A stretch of 64,000 nt of DNA from CAUPWF01 sp964369775 (GTDB taxonomy: Bacteria; Bacillota; Clostridia; Lachnospirales; Lachnospiraceae). Positions 23,858 through 31,946 of this stretch are shown here, piece after piece; the stretch's first letter is position 1, and every line of letters starts with the position of its first letter. The stretch lies in contig CAYJHQ010000006.1 of assembly GCA_964369775.1 (NCBI GenBank), positions 1 through 64,000 of the forward strand, written 5' to 3'. Both the position numbers and the translations under genes were made by a program. Under the pieces are notes generated by a model. The model made no database searches. It saw nothing but the letters and a program-made list of their open reading frames with translations, and had not been told where the DNA came from.

Positions 23858-25894
23858 TTATACAAGTCTCAACATGATTTCATTGCTACGAGCGATGAAA
23901 TTGGTCATTTCCTCTGGTTGAAGTGGTTTATTTGCAATCATTGCTAAATCATACAATTGTTTGCAAATCAAATCAGTAGTTTCATTATCTTTGTTTTCGA
24001 TTACATATTGAACTAATTTATGATTAGAGTTTAAAACTAAAGTCATCTCTTCACCAAACATAGATGGATCCATACCCATCATAGCATATTGCTTCATCAT
24101 GTCTTGCATACGACGAGATTGCTCAGATGAAGTCATCATTGAAGCAACATTGCTAGATTTAAGTTTCTCTACTTTTACTTCTAGCTTTTCCTTTGCTAAA
24201 GCTTTTTTAAATAATTCACTTAAAGTACTACTTGTCTCTTCAAGAGCTTTTGTATCATCTTCAGATAGCTCTTCTTTAAATGTAGAAGTCAAATCTGCAT
24301 CAATACGCTCGAATTTGATACTTTCATTTCTCTGCTCTAATTGAGAAATAAAAGGAGTATCAATATTATGAGTTAAAATAACAGCATCCATGTTTTCTGA
24401 TTTGAACATATTGATATATTGGCTTTGCTGTTGTTCATCAGTTGCATAGTAGATTGAAGTCTTAGCTACTTCTTTTTCAGTATCTTCTGTTTTCTCTATT
24501 TCGAGAGTACCTCCAACTTTTTCTACGTAATCTTTTAATGTAAGGTAATCGTGATCCAAGTTTTTAAATAGGATGTAATCACTCATTTTATCACAGAATT
24601 TATTATCTTTTAAGCAACCAAATTTGATGAATGGGCTGATATCATCCCAGTATTTTTCGTAAGATTCTCTATCTGTTTTACACATTCCAGAAAGCTTATC
24701 AGCAACTTTCTTTGAGATGTATTCAGAGATTTTATTTACAAAGCCATCGTTTTGTAAGGCACTTCTAGAGACATTGAGTGGAAGATCAGGGCAATCAATC
24801 ACACCTTTTAGTAACAATAAGTACTCTGGGATAACTTCTTTAATATTATCGGCAATAAATACCTGATTGTTATACAATTTAATCTTACCTTCAATAGATT
24901 CGTACTCTGTATTAATCTTAGGAAAGTATAAGATTCCTTTTAGATTAAACGGATAATCCATATTCAAGTGAATCCAGAATAAAGGTTCTTTGTAATCCAT
25001 GAACACTTTTCTATAAAAATCGATATAATCATCCTTTTCGCATTCATTAGGATGTTTAGTCCAAAGAGGAGTAGTATCGCTTAAAGAAACAGGTCTTTTA
25101 TTAATCTTAACTTTATCGGCAGCAGGACTCACCTCTACAAGTTCCTTTTCACCAGCTTCATTTTCTTGTTCTTCCATTTTTGCATCTTCGTGGATATGCT
25201 CTACAATCACATCAGTCTCTAGAACTGCATCCTCTAAGATTGTCTCGTATTCTTGTTCTGCAGTTGCGTTTGTCAAGAAGATTTCTGTAGGCATGAATGA
25301 ACAATATTTTTCGATAATTTCTCTAGCGCGATACTCATTGGCAAATTCTAAACTATCCTCATTTAAGAACAAAGTGATTTCTGTTCCAATTGTTGTTTTA
25401 GATCCGTCTGACAAATCATATTCAGTTCCACCATCACATTCCCAATGAACAGCGGTTGCCCCATCTTTATAAGAAAGAGTATCGATGTGTACGTGTTCTG
25501 CTACCATGAAAGCTGAGTAGAATCCAAGTCCGAAGTGACCAATAATTTGATCTTCGTTTGTCTTATCCTTATACTTGTCCAAGAATTCTGTAGCACCAGA
25601 AAATGCGATTTGCGTAATATATTCCTCAACTTCATCAGCTGTCATTCCAAGCCCAGTATCAATGAATTTGATTGTCTTTTCAGTTGGATTAACAACTATT
25701 TGAATGTTAGACTTGTAATCCTCTGGAATCTCATATTCACCCATCATATCAAGTTTTTTTAGTTTTGTGATGGCATCACAACCATTTGATATTAACTCGC
25801 GAAAGAAAATATCGTGATCTGAATACATCCATTTTTTTATAATCGGAAAAATATTTTCACTATTAATAGACAGTGTTCCGTGTTTTGTTCCCAT
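23858..25894 (-). CDS. htpG: Molecular chaperone HtpG (Hsp90)
   Basis: 678 residues, longer than the 624 of E. coli, as usual in this clade. The GHKL ATP site is visible in FFRELISNGCDAITKLK, IKFIDTGLGMTADEV and GHFGLGFYSAFMVAE; the middle domain has LPLNVSRSALQND and the C-terminal dimer domain ends the protein. An acidic insertion near residues 220-260 is rich in Glu and may be a charged linker. AAGGAG precedes the ATG. A consensus promoter and a perfect CIRCE lie upstream, so HrcA control is expected. Confidence 0.97.
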   Translation of the reverse strand: MGTKHGTLSINSENIFPIIKKWMYSDHDIFFRELISNGCDAITKLKKLDMMGEYEIPEDYKSNIQIVVNPTEKTIKFIDTGLGMTADEVEEYITQIAFSGATEFLDKYKDKTNEDQIIGHFGLGFYSAFMVAEHVHIDTLSYKDGATAVHWECDGGTEYDLSDGSKTTIGTEITLFLNEDSLEFANEYRAREIIEKYCSFMPTEIFLTNATAEQEYETILEDAVLETDVIVEHIHEDAKMEEQENEAGEKELVEVSPAADKVKINKRPVSLSDTTPLWTKHPNECEKDDYIDFYRKVFMDYKEPLFWIHLNMDYPFNLKGILYFPKINTEYESIEGKIKLYNNQVFIADNIKEVIPEYLLLLKGVIDCPDLPLNVSRSALQNDGFVNKISEYISKKVADKLSGMCKTDRESYEKYWDDISPFIKFGCLKDNKFCDKMSDYILFKNLDHDYLTLKDYVEKVGGTLEIEKTEDTEKEVAKTSIYYATDEQQQSQYINMFKSENMDAVILTHNIDTPFISQLEQRNESIKFERIDADLTSTFKEELSEDDTKALEETSSTLSELFKKALAKEKLEVKVEKLKSSNVASMMTSSEQSRRMQDMMKQYAMMGMDPSMFGEEMTLVLNSNHKLVQYVIENKDNETTDLICKQLYDLAMIANKPLQPEEMTNFIARSNEIMLRLV

Positions 25895-25938
25895 AATTAA
25901 CTCCTTTTCATATCTAAAATTTTTTTCTCATATCTGTT

Positions 25939-25967
25939 ATATTAATACTGCTTAATTTAATTGTCAA
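25939..25967 (-). promoter_or_regulatory. Promoter of htpG
   Basis: Reading leftward: TTGACA (25967-25962), 17 bases, TAATAT (25944-25939). Confidence 0.75.
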
Positions 25968-25974
25968 TAGAAAA

Positions 25975-26001
25975 TTAGCACTCTTTTAACAAGAGTGCTA
26001 A
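25975..26001. promoter_or_regulatory. Perfect CIRCE element (HrcA operator)
   Basis: TTAGCACTC, nine bases, GAGTGCTAA: the exact 9-9-9 consensus of CIRCE. It sits about 7 bases upstream of the htpG -35 hexamer, not downstream of the start point as in the groE and dnaK operons. Confidence 0.93.
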
Positions 26002-26026
26002 TAAAATGCTAAAGTTTATAAAACTA

Positions 26027-26512
26027 TTATAAAACTTCTACGTCGAGTTGTTTTTGACGAAGATATTTTGGGGCAATGTTGTCCCAAACTTTTTCAGGAG
26101 ATTTATCCATCTGAAAGGACTTATAAGAAAATCCAGTATAGCAGTGTAAGGCTTTGTTTTCATAGACAAAGTTAAGGTAAAAGCCTTGAATATCGTTGGG
26201 GTTTATATTTGGAAGCTCCCGTTCAAGGAGTTTAGTTGTATTGTCGGAAGAAAGGGCAAGGATAAACTTAAAGCGAAGCGGTGTTCTAGAGCCTTTGATT
26301 AATGTGTGGCAATAAGATTTGACTTGTTTCCAGGTAGGGTGAGAAGGAAGTCCTTCTTGGTTATCAAAATACTCTTTTTGAAGCGTTCCATCAATTGTAA
26401 AGGTTGTGAAGGTCGAGATTGAACCTTCTATAAAATCAAAAGAATCGAAGCTGTCTTTTAGTAATAAAGCTTCCATACTATCTTTAATTTCTGGTAGTTT
26501 TAATGCGATCAT
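26027..26512 (-). CDS. DUF5721 family protein
   Basis: 161 residues from the ATG at 26512, which is preceded by GGGGGA at normal spacing; an ATG five codons earlier lacks one. The protein starts MIALKLPEIKD and contains FTTFTIDGTLQKEYF, SYCHTLIKGSRTPLRFKFILAL and GFYLNFVYENKALHCYTGFSYKSFQMDKSPEKVWD, the pattern of DUF5721, found almost only in Lachnospirales. No signal peptide, membrane segment or catalytic motif is apparent and function is unknown. It lies between CIRCE/htpG and the pseudouridine synthase, on the htpG strand but with its own 3' gap. Confidence 0.8.
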   Translation of the reverse strand: MIALKLPEIKDSMEALLLKDSFDSFDFIEGSISTFTTFTIDGTLQKEYFDNQEGLPSHPTWKQVKSYCHTLIKGSRTPLRFKFILALSSDNTTKLLERELPNINPNDIQGFYLNFVYENKALHCYTGFSYKSFQMDKSPEKVWDNIAPKYLRQKQLDVEVL

Positions 26513-26549
26513 ACGAAATTCCCCCATGCTTTAAATATCAATAAATCTA

Positions 26550-26581
26550 TTCTACCACAAAACGAAAGAATTGTGGTAGAA
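26550..26581. promoter_or_regulatory. Perfect inverted repeat between divergent genes
   Basis: TTCTACCACAA and TTGTGGTAGAA (11 pairs) around a ten-base loop, between the DUF5721 gene and the pseudouridine synthase gene. There is no T run, and both genes point away from it, so an operator is more likely than a terminator. Confidence 0.5.
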
Positions 26582-26615
26582 TAGATAGAATATCCTAATA
26601 GAAAGAAGTGGAAGA

Positions 26616-27344
26616 ATGGTTCGATTGAATAAGTATTTAAGTCAAGCTGGCATCTGTTCAAGGAGAGAAGCTGATAAGTTAATAGAGCAAGGTCGAGTAA
26701 CGATTGATGGAACCCGAGCTCAAAAGGGGATGTCGGTAGGAGAGCATCAAGTGGTAAAGGTTGGGAAAAAAGTAGTACAAGGGGCAGAAAAAAAAGTTGT
26801 TTTATTGGTGAATAAGCCTGTTGGTATAGTCTGTACAGAAGATATGAGAGAAAAGAAAAACATCATACGCTTCCTAAAATACCCACAGAGAATTACCTAT
26901 GCAGGACGACTTGACAAAGACTCGAAAGGCCTACTGGTTATGACCAATGATGGAGATTTAATCCAAGAGATGATGAGAGCAAAAAATCATCACGATAAAG
27001 AATATAAAGTAACAGTAGATAGGGAGATTACTTCAGCGTTTCTGCTAGAAATGGAATCAGGAGTGCGCATACAAAAAAAAGAGAAAGGAAAAATAATTCT
27101 AGATGAAATTACTAGACCGTGTAGGATTGAAAAGATTGGAAAATATACATTTTCAATTATCCTAACTCAAGGTCTTAATAGACAGATTCGCAGAATGTGT
27201 GAGACATTGGGCTATCAAGTGAAGGAATTAAAGAGAACTAGAATCATGAACTTAGAACTGGGAACTATAAAAGAAGGAAGTTATAGGGAAGTGAGTGAAA
27301 GCGAAAGAATGGAATTAGAAAGACTTCTAAAGTTAAAAATATAA
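26616..27344 (+). CDS. 23S rRNA pseudouridine synthase, RluF-like
   Basis: 242 residues. An N-terminal S4 RNA-binding domain (VRLNKYLSQAGICSRREADKLIEQGRVTIDG) precedes an RsuA-family catalytic domain with the aspartate in YAGRLDKDSKGLLVMTNDGDL and the closing motif QGLNRQIRRMCETLGY. KPVGIVCTEDMREKKNIIRFL fits the RluF branch, which modifies U2604 of 23S rRNA (E. coli numbering). The gene is followed 15 bases later by ligA and probably shares its transcript. Confidence 0.87.
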   Translation: MVRLNKYLSQAGICSRREADKLIEQGRVTIDGTRAQKGMSVGEHQVVKVGKKVVQGAEKKVVLLVNKPVGIVCTEDMREKKNIIRFLKYPQRITYAGRLDKDSKGLLVMTNDGDLIQEMMRAKNHHDKEYKVTVDREITSAFLLEMESGVRIQKKEKGKIILDEITRPCRIEKIGKYTFSIILTQGLNRQIRRMCETLGYQVKELKRTRIMNLELGTIKEGSYREVSESERMELERLLKLKI

Positions 27345-27359
27345 GGTGGAATATTAGAT

Positions 27360-29342
27360 ATGAAAGATATGAAAAAAAAGCGTATGGAAGAACTGGTCGA
27401 ACTATTGAATAAATCAGCCAAATCTTATTATCAAGAGGTGGAGGAGATAATGTCAAACTACGAGTACGACAAGCTGTATGATGAGTTAGTTGCATTAGAA
27501 GAAGAACTTGATTTTGCAATGGCCATAAGTCCAACTGTAAATGTAGGATATGAAGTGATAAGTGAATTGCCAAAAGAGCAGCATACATCGCCTATGCTTT
27601 CATTAGATAAGACAAAAGAGATACAAGCCTTGAAAGAATTTGTAGGAGATAAAAAGTGTGTATTATCATGGAAATTAGATGGTCTCACTATTGTGCTGTC
27701 CTATGCAAACGGGATGCTACAAAAGGCAATAACAAGAGGAAATGGAGAAATCGGAGAAGTTATTACAAATAACGCAAAAACCTTTGTTAATATACCTCTT
27801 AAGATACCATATAAAGGAGAGTTAGTATTAAGGGGAGAAGCAGTTATAAGCTACGAAGATTTTGCGAAAATAAATGAAGAGATTGAAGAGGAAGATGCAA
27901 AGTATAAAAATCCGAGAAATCTATGCAGTGGTTCAGTAAGGCAATTAAATAGCGAAATAACAGCTAGCAGAAAAGTACGGTTTTGTGCATTTCAATTGGT
28001 GAGCGTAGAAGATGCATCTATGGAAGTTTCAAGAGAGAGACAGCTGCAGTGGTTAAAAAATCAAGGATTTGAAACAGTGGTATATCAGACTGTAACGAAA
28101 GAAACTATTGAAGAAATGACTAATTGGTTTGGATTGGAGGTTGTTAAAAACCCTTATCCGTCAGATGGACTAGTGCTTTGTTATGATGATATATTATATG
28201 GAAAGTCACTTGGACAGACATCAAAATTTCCAAGGGATTCTATTGCATTTAAGTGGGCTGATGAGGTTAAAGAAACTACACTTTTGGAAATAGAATGGAG
28301 CCCTTCAAGAACAGGACTTATTAATCCGGTTGCAATATTTGAATCAGTAGAATTAGAAGGAACGACAGTAAGTAGGGCGAGCGTTCATAATATTAGCGTT
28401 CTAGAAGAGCTAGAGCTGGGGATAGGAGATAAGATTACAGTCTACAAAGCAAATATGATTATTCCTCAGATAGCAGAGAATTTAACAAGGAGCAGAGCAG
28501 TACAAATTCCGAAACTGTGCCCAGCCTGTATGGCAGAGACTAGTATCAAACAAGATGGAAATGCTAGGACATTAAATTGCGAAAATCCAGATTGTGTAGC
28601 AAAACGAGTAAAATCATTTGTACTGATGGTAGGAAGGGATGCGCTTAACATCGAAGGACTTTCAGAGGCAACTTTAGAGAAATTTATAGAAAGAGGGTTT
28701 ATAAAAGAATACGCTGATATTTTTCATCTAGAACAGTATGAAGATGTAATAAAAGGTATGGAAGGGTTTGGCGAAAAATCATACGTAAATCTTCAAAATA
28801 GTATTCAACAAGCTAGGACTACAACGTTACCAAAAGTGATTTATAGTTTGGGAATTCCAAATATCGGATTAGCGAATGCAAAGATGATCTGTAAAGAATT
28901 CCATAATGAAATTGAAAAAATTATTTCTTGCTCAAATGAAGAATTGGAAGGAATAGATGGTGTAGGCAGTGTAATAGCTGAGAATTTTACAAACTATTTT
29001 GCTAATGAAAAAAATCAGAAAACATTCTACCATTTGCTAGAAGAATTGACAATTCCTAATGAAGGAACAAAATCAGAGCAGATATTGGAAGGAAGTACTT
29101 TTGTAATTACGGGAAGTGTTATTCAGTTTGGAAATCGAAGAGAGATAAAGGAATTGATTGAGAGTAAAGGTGGGAAAGTGACAGGTAGTGTTACTGCAAA
29201 GACAAACTATTTAATCAACAACGATTTTGAATCCTCTTCTTCAAAAAACAAAAAAGCAAAAGAGTTAGGAATACCGATCATTTCAGAAGAAATGTTTTTG
29301 AATCTTTTAAATACTAAAACACAAGAAAACACTAAGGGTTAA
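27360..29342 (+). CDS. ligA: NAD+-dependent DNA ligase, Lachnospirales variant
   Basis: 660 residues with domains in normal order: Ia (NMN-binding, SAKSYYQEVEEIMSNYEYDKLYDEL), adenylation with nucleophile K105 in SWKLDGLTIVLSY, OB fold, zinc finger (CPAC...C...CVAKR, about 388-420), helix-hairpin-helix region and a BRCT domain (about 582-655: GSTFVITGSV...RREIKELIESKGGKVTGSV). Several motifs differ from textbook LigA: SWKLDG for C/LKIDG, RGNGEIGEVIT for RGDGxxGEDIT, NPRNLCSGSVRQL for NPRNxAAGSLRQL. I recall these as common to this order, so it is probably the main ligase. Its stop codon overlaps that of the convergent clpX-like gene. Confidence 0.93.
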   Translation: MKDMKKKRMEELVELLNKSAKSYYQEVEEIMSNYEYDKLYDELVALEEELDFAMAISPTVNVGYEVISELPKEQHTSPMLSLDKTKEIQALKEFVGDKKCVLSWKLDGLTIVLSYANGMLQKAITRGNGEIGEVITNNAKTFVNIPLKIPYKGELVLRGEAVISYEDFAKINEEIEEEDAKYKNPRNLCSGSVRQLNSEITASRKVRFCAFQLVSVEDASMEVSRERQLQWLKNQGFETVVYQTVTKETIEEMTNWFGLEVVKNPYPSDGLVLCYDDILYGKSLGQTSKFPRDSIAFKWADEVKETTLLEIEWSPSRTGLINPVAIFESVELEGTTVSRASVHNISVLEELELGIGDKITVYKANMIIPQIAENLTRSRAVQIPKLCPACMAETSIKQDGNARTLNCENPDCVAKRVKSFVLMVGRDALNIEGLSEATLEKFIERGFIKEYADIFHLEQYEDVIKGMEGFGEKSYVNLQNSIQQARTTTLPKVIYSLGIPNIGLANAKMICKEFHNEIEKIISCSNEELEGIDGVGSVIAENFTNYFANEKNQKTFYHLLEELTIPNEGTKSEQILEGSTFVITGSVIQFGNRREIKELIESKGGKVTGSVTAKTNYLINNDFESSSSKNKKAKELGIPIISEEMFLNLLNTKTQENTKG

Positions 29343-29361
29343 CTAACCCCTAGTGTTTTTT
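29326..29361. terminator. Bidirectional terminator inside two overlapping gene ends
   Basis: AAAACACTA-A-GGGTTA and TAACCC-C-TAGTGTTTT pair around AC, with T6 on the plus strand. The hairpin centre TTAA (29339-29342) contains both stop codons, so the stem is coding on each side. Confidence 0.75.
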
Positions 29362-30811
29362 GTCCTCTAAGAGAGATGATTGGTCCACCTGTCTTTTCAA
29401 TGTATTCTTTTGTGATAGTTACAGAACCGATATTATCGTCTTTTGGAATTTCATACATAATATCAAGCATGAATTCTTCTATGATCGAGCGAAGTGCCCG
29501 TGCACCAGTACCTTTTTCAATTGCCGCTCTTGCAATTGAGTGAAGAGCATCATCATTAAACTCTAATTTAACCTCATCTAAAGCTAACAGTTTTTGATAT
29601 TGCTTTAAGATAGCATTTTTTGGTTCTTTTAAGATTTTTACAAGCATATCTTCATCAAGTCCTTGTAATGAATAGATAACTGGAAGTCTTCCGATAAATT
29701 CTGGAATCATGCCAAACTTTCGCAAATCTTCAATGCCTACTTTATCTAAAATATTTTTATCGTTATCATATTTATCTTTTAATTCAGAGTTAAAGCCGAT
29801 AGAAGCAGTTTTTGTGAGGCGTTCTTTTACAATCATTTCTAGATCAGGGAAAGCGCCTCCACAGATAAATAAAATATTTTTCGTATTAACTGTGGTTAGT
29901 GGAACCATTGCATTTTTGCTATTTGAGCCAACTGGAACCTCTACTTCACTACCTTCTAAAAGTTTTAAAAGCCCTTGTTGAACAGATTCGCCACTAACAT
30001 CTCTTTGACTAGAATTTTTTTTCTTGGCAATTTTATCAATCTCATCAATAAAAATGATACCGCGCTCAGCCTTGTCTACATCGTTGTCAGCTGCAGCTAA
30101 TAGTTTTGAAACTACACTTTCAATATCATCGCCGATATAACCAGCCTCTGTTAAAGAAGTAGCATCTGTGATTGCAAGAGGGACATCTAACAATTTAGCA
30201 AGTGTTTTTACCAAGTAAGTCTTACCTGAACCAGTAGGTCCAATCATAAGCATATTTGATTTTTCGATTTCAATATCATCCATTGTATCGGTAGCAACCC
30301 GCTTATAATGGTTGTATACAGCGACTGCAATTGCCTTTTTAGCGTGGTTTTGACCGATGATAAAGTCATCTAATTGTCCTTTTATCTTATGAGGAGCAGG
30401 GGTATTCTTGATATCTAACTCTGCTTCGGGCTGTTCTTGCTCTTTTTTTTCTACTTTGTTCTTCTTTTTTTTAGATGGCTTTACTGTTGTTTGATTTAGA
30501 TTTTGCAAATCGTTGATATTTAAAAATTGGACATTTGGATTATTTAGTAATTGATTAATATCGAAGTTACTATTGTTCATCATATCAAAGCTCTTTTGCA
30601 TGCAGTCATTACAAACGCTCATGTTGTGTGGCATATTAATCATAGGACCTGTTACACTTTCGGGTCTATGACACATATGGCAAAATTTCTCGTATCCATC
30701 AGAAGAATTATCAAGCCTATCTTTTGCTTCTTTTTTTGAAACTGTATCTACATCTTTCGTTTCTATCACTTCTACTTCATCTTCGGGTATATGTATTTCT
30801 TTATCGGACAT
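29339..30811 (-). CDS. Non-canonical ClpX-type AAA+ unfoldase
   Basis: 490 residues from the ATG at 30811, preceded by GAGG; ClpX is normally about 420. A four-cysteine zinc domain (C44, C47, C67, C70) follows an acidic extension, then a long basic/acidic linker (about 85-138, with PSKKKKNKVEKKE). The AAA+ core has Walker A GPTGSGKT (191-198), EAGYIGDD (pore loop GYIG), Walker B GIIFIDEIDKIA and the sensor region. The ClpP-docking IGF tripeptide is present (TASIGFNSEL), but the RKH loop is missing: GSNSKNAMVPL replaces the GGRKHPHQ segment. It may be a paralog with a different substrate range; no clpP is adjacent. Confidence 0.85.
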   Translation of the reverse strand: MSDKEIHIPEDEVEVIETKDVDTVSKKEAKDRLDNSSDGYEKFCHMCHRPESVTGPMINMPHNMSVCNDCMQKSFDMMNNSNFDINQLLNNPNVQFLNINDLQNLNQTTVKPSKKKKNKVEKKEQEQPEAELDIKNTPAPHKIKGQLDDFIIGQNHAKKAIAVAVYNHYKRVATDTMDDIEIEKSNMLMIGPTGSGKTYLVKTLAKLLDVPLAITDATSLTEAGYIGDDIESVVSKLLAAADNDVDKAERGIIFIDEIDKIAKKKNSSQRDVSGESVQQGLLKLLEGSEVEVPVGSNSKNAMVPLTTVNTKNILFICGGAFPDLEMIVKERLTKTASIGFNSELKDKYDNDKNILDKVGIEDLRKFGMIPEFIGRLPVIYSLQGLDEDMLVKILKEPKNAILKQYQKLLALDEVKLEFNDDALHSIARAAIEKGTGARALRSIIEEFMLDIMYEIPKDDNIGSVTITKEYIEKTGGPIISLRGQKTLGVS

Positions 30812-30992
30812 AATTAAACCTCTTTTCAAAATCATTGCATTCATTATAACTTAGTCGTGGATGGGTTGCAAATAAAGAATTTATTAATTGAGGAACTAGT
30901 AGAAAATTAGCGTTATAAATGGTATGATAAATACAAGATTACAGTACGTGGAAAATAAAGGAAGATTACTTGTTTGTTAAAGGAGGGGCGTT

Positions 30993-31898
30993 ATGAAAAA
31001 AAGAATGATGGTTCTATTGATTATGGTAATGGCGTTACTATTAATTTCTTGTACGGTAAGTGAGGAAGTTTCAGAGAGTTCGGGAGCAGAAGATATGGCA
31101 TCGAAAGATGCAGTAATGGAAGAAATGGTAGCGGAAGAGACAGACAGCGCAGATAGCAATGGTTCTCTTGGGAGTGTTGGAAATATTGCAAGTGAACAAA
31201 GAAAGATTATTTACAACTCATGGATTGACATAGAAACGGAAACATTGACGGACTCTGTTTCTGAATTAGATAAAATTATAAATGACCATGATGGGTATAT
31301 CTCGAATAGTAACTCGAATACACCAAGCTATGAGGATGTATTGCCTAGTGCATCTTATGAGTGTAGAATACCTGAAAACCAGTATAAAGCATTTATGGAG
31401 GCGGTAGGCACAATTGGAAATGTTACGAGAGAGGAAGAAACTACTCAGGACATCACAATGGATTATATAGATGTAGAGTCTAGATTAGTGGCGCTTAAAA
31501 CACAAGAAGAGAGCTTGTTAGCAATGTTAGAAGAACCAGGTGATCTAGAGTCACTTTTAGTAATACAAGATCGCCTTATGCAAGTGCAGTATGAAATAGA
31601 GAGCTACCAATCACAAAAAGAAAGATATGATGATATGGTTTCCTATTGCACAGTAACAGTATTTATTAATCAAGTAACAAAATATACGCCTCTAGAGCAA
31701 GAGTTTGGAACGCAAATAAAAGAGACATTTTCAGAGAGTTGGGCAGATTTTCTTAATGCGTTACAAAGTATTTTCCTCTTGATAATATATCTATTACCAG
31801 TGCTGTTGATAATAGGTCTTATAAGTGGAGGTACGATTTTGCTTATTGCAAAAACAAAGAAGAAAAAAGAAAGAACAAAGGGAAAAAAAGAGGAATAA
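30993..31898 (+). CDS. DUF4349 lipoprotein
   Basis: 301 residues. A lipobox (LLLISCTV, Cys about 20) marks membrane attachment, followed by an acidic Ser/Glu linker. The DUF4349 domain (about 65-225) shows RKIIYNSWIDIETETLTDSVSELDKIINDHDGYI, YECRIPENQYKAFME, the coiled coil MDYIDVESRLVALKTQEESLLAMLEEP, and VSYCTVTVFI. One C-terminal membrane helix (about 258-285) and a basic tail follow. The family is of unknown function; the layout resembles envelope-stress or peptide-export helpers. AAAGGAGG precedes the ATG. Confidence 0.85.
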   Translation: MKKRMMVLLIMVMALLLISCTVSEEVSESSGAEDMASKDAVMEEMVAEETDSADSNGSLGSVGNIASEQRKIIYNSWIDIETETLTDSVSELDKIINDHDGYISNSNSNTPSYEDVLPSASYECRIPENQYKAFMEAVGTIGNVTREEETTQDITMDYIDVESRLVALKTQEESLLAMLEEPGDLESLLVIQDRLMQVQYEIESYQSQKERYDDMVSYCTVTVFINQVTKYTPLEQEFGTQIKETFSESWADFLNALQSIFLLIIYLLPVLLIIGLISGGTILLIAKTKKKKERTKGKKEE

Positions 31899-31946
31899 AT
31901 TGATTGTTTTGCAGATAGAATGATAAAAATGTGATAGGTTGGATAT

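Noticed and set aside
27360..29342. ligA as a divergent second ligase
   Set aside because: The unusual motifs (SWKLDG, RGNG, NLCSGS) are, as far as I recall, shared by the main ligase of many Lachnospirales, so novelty is not claimed.
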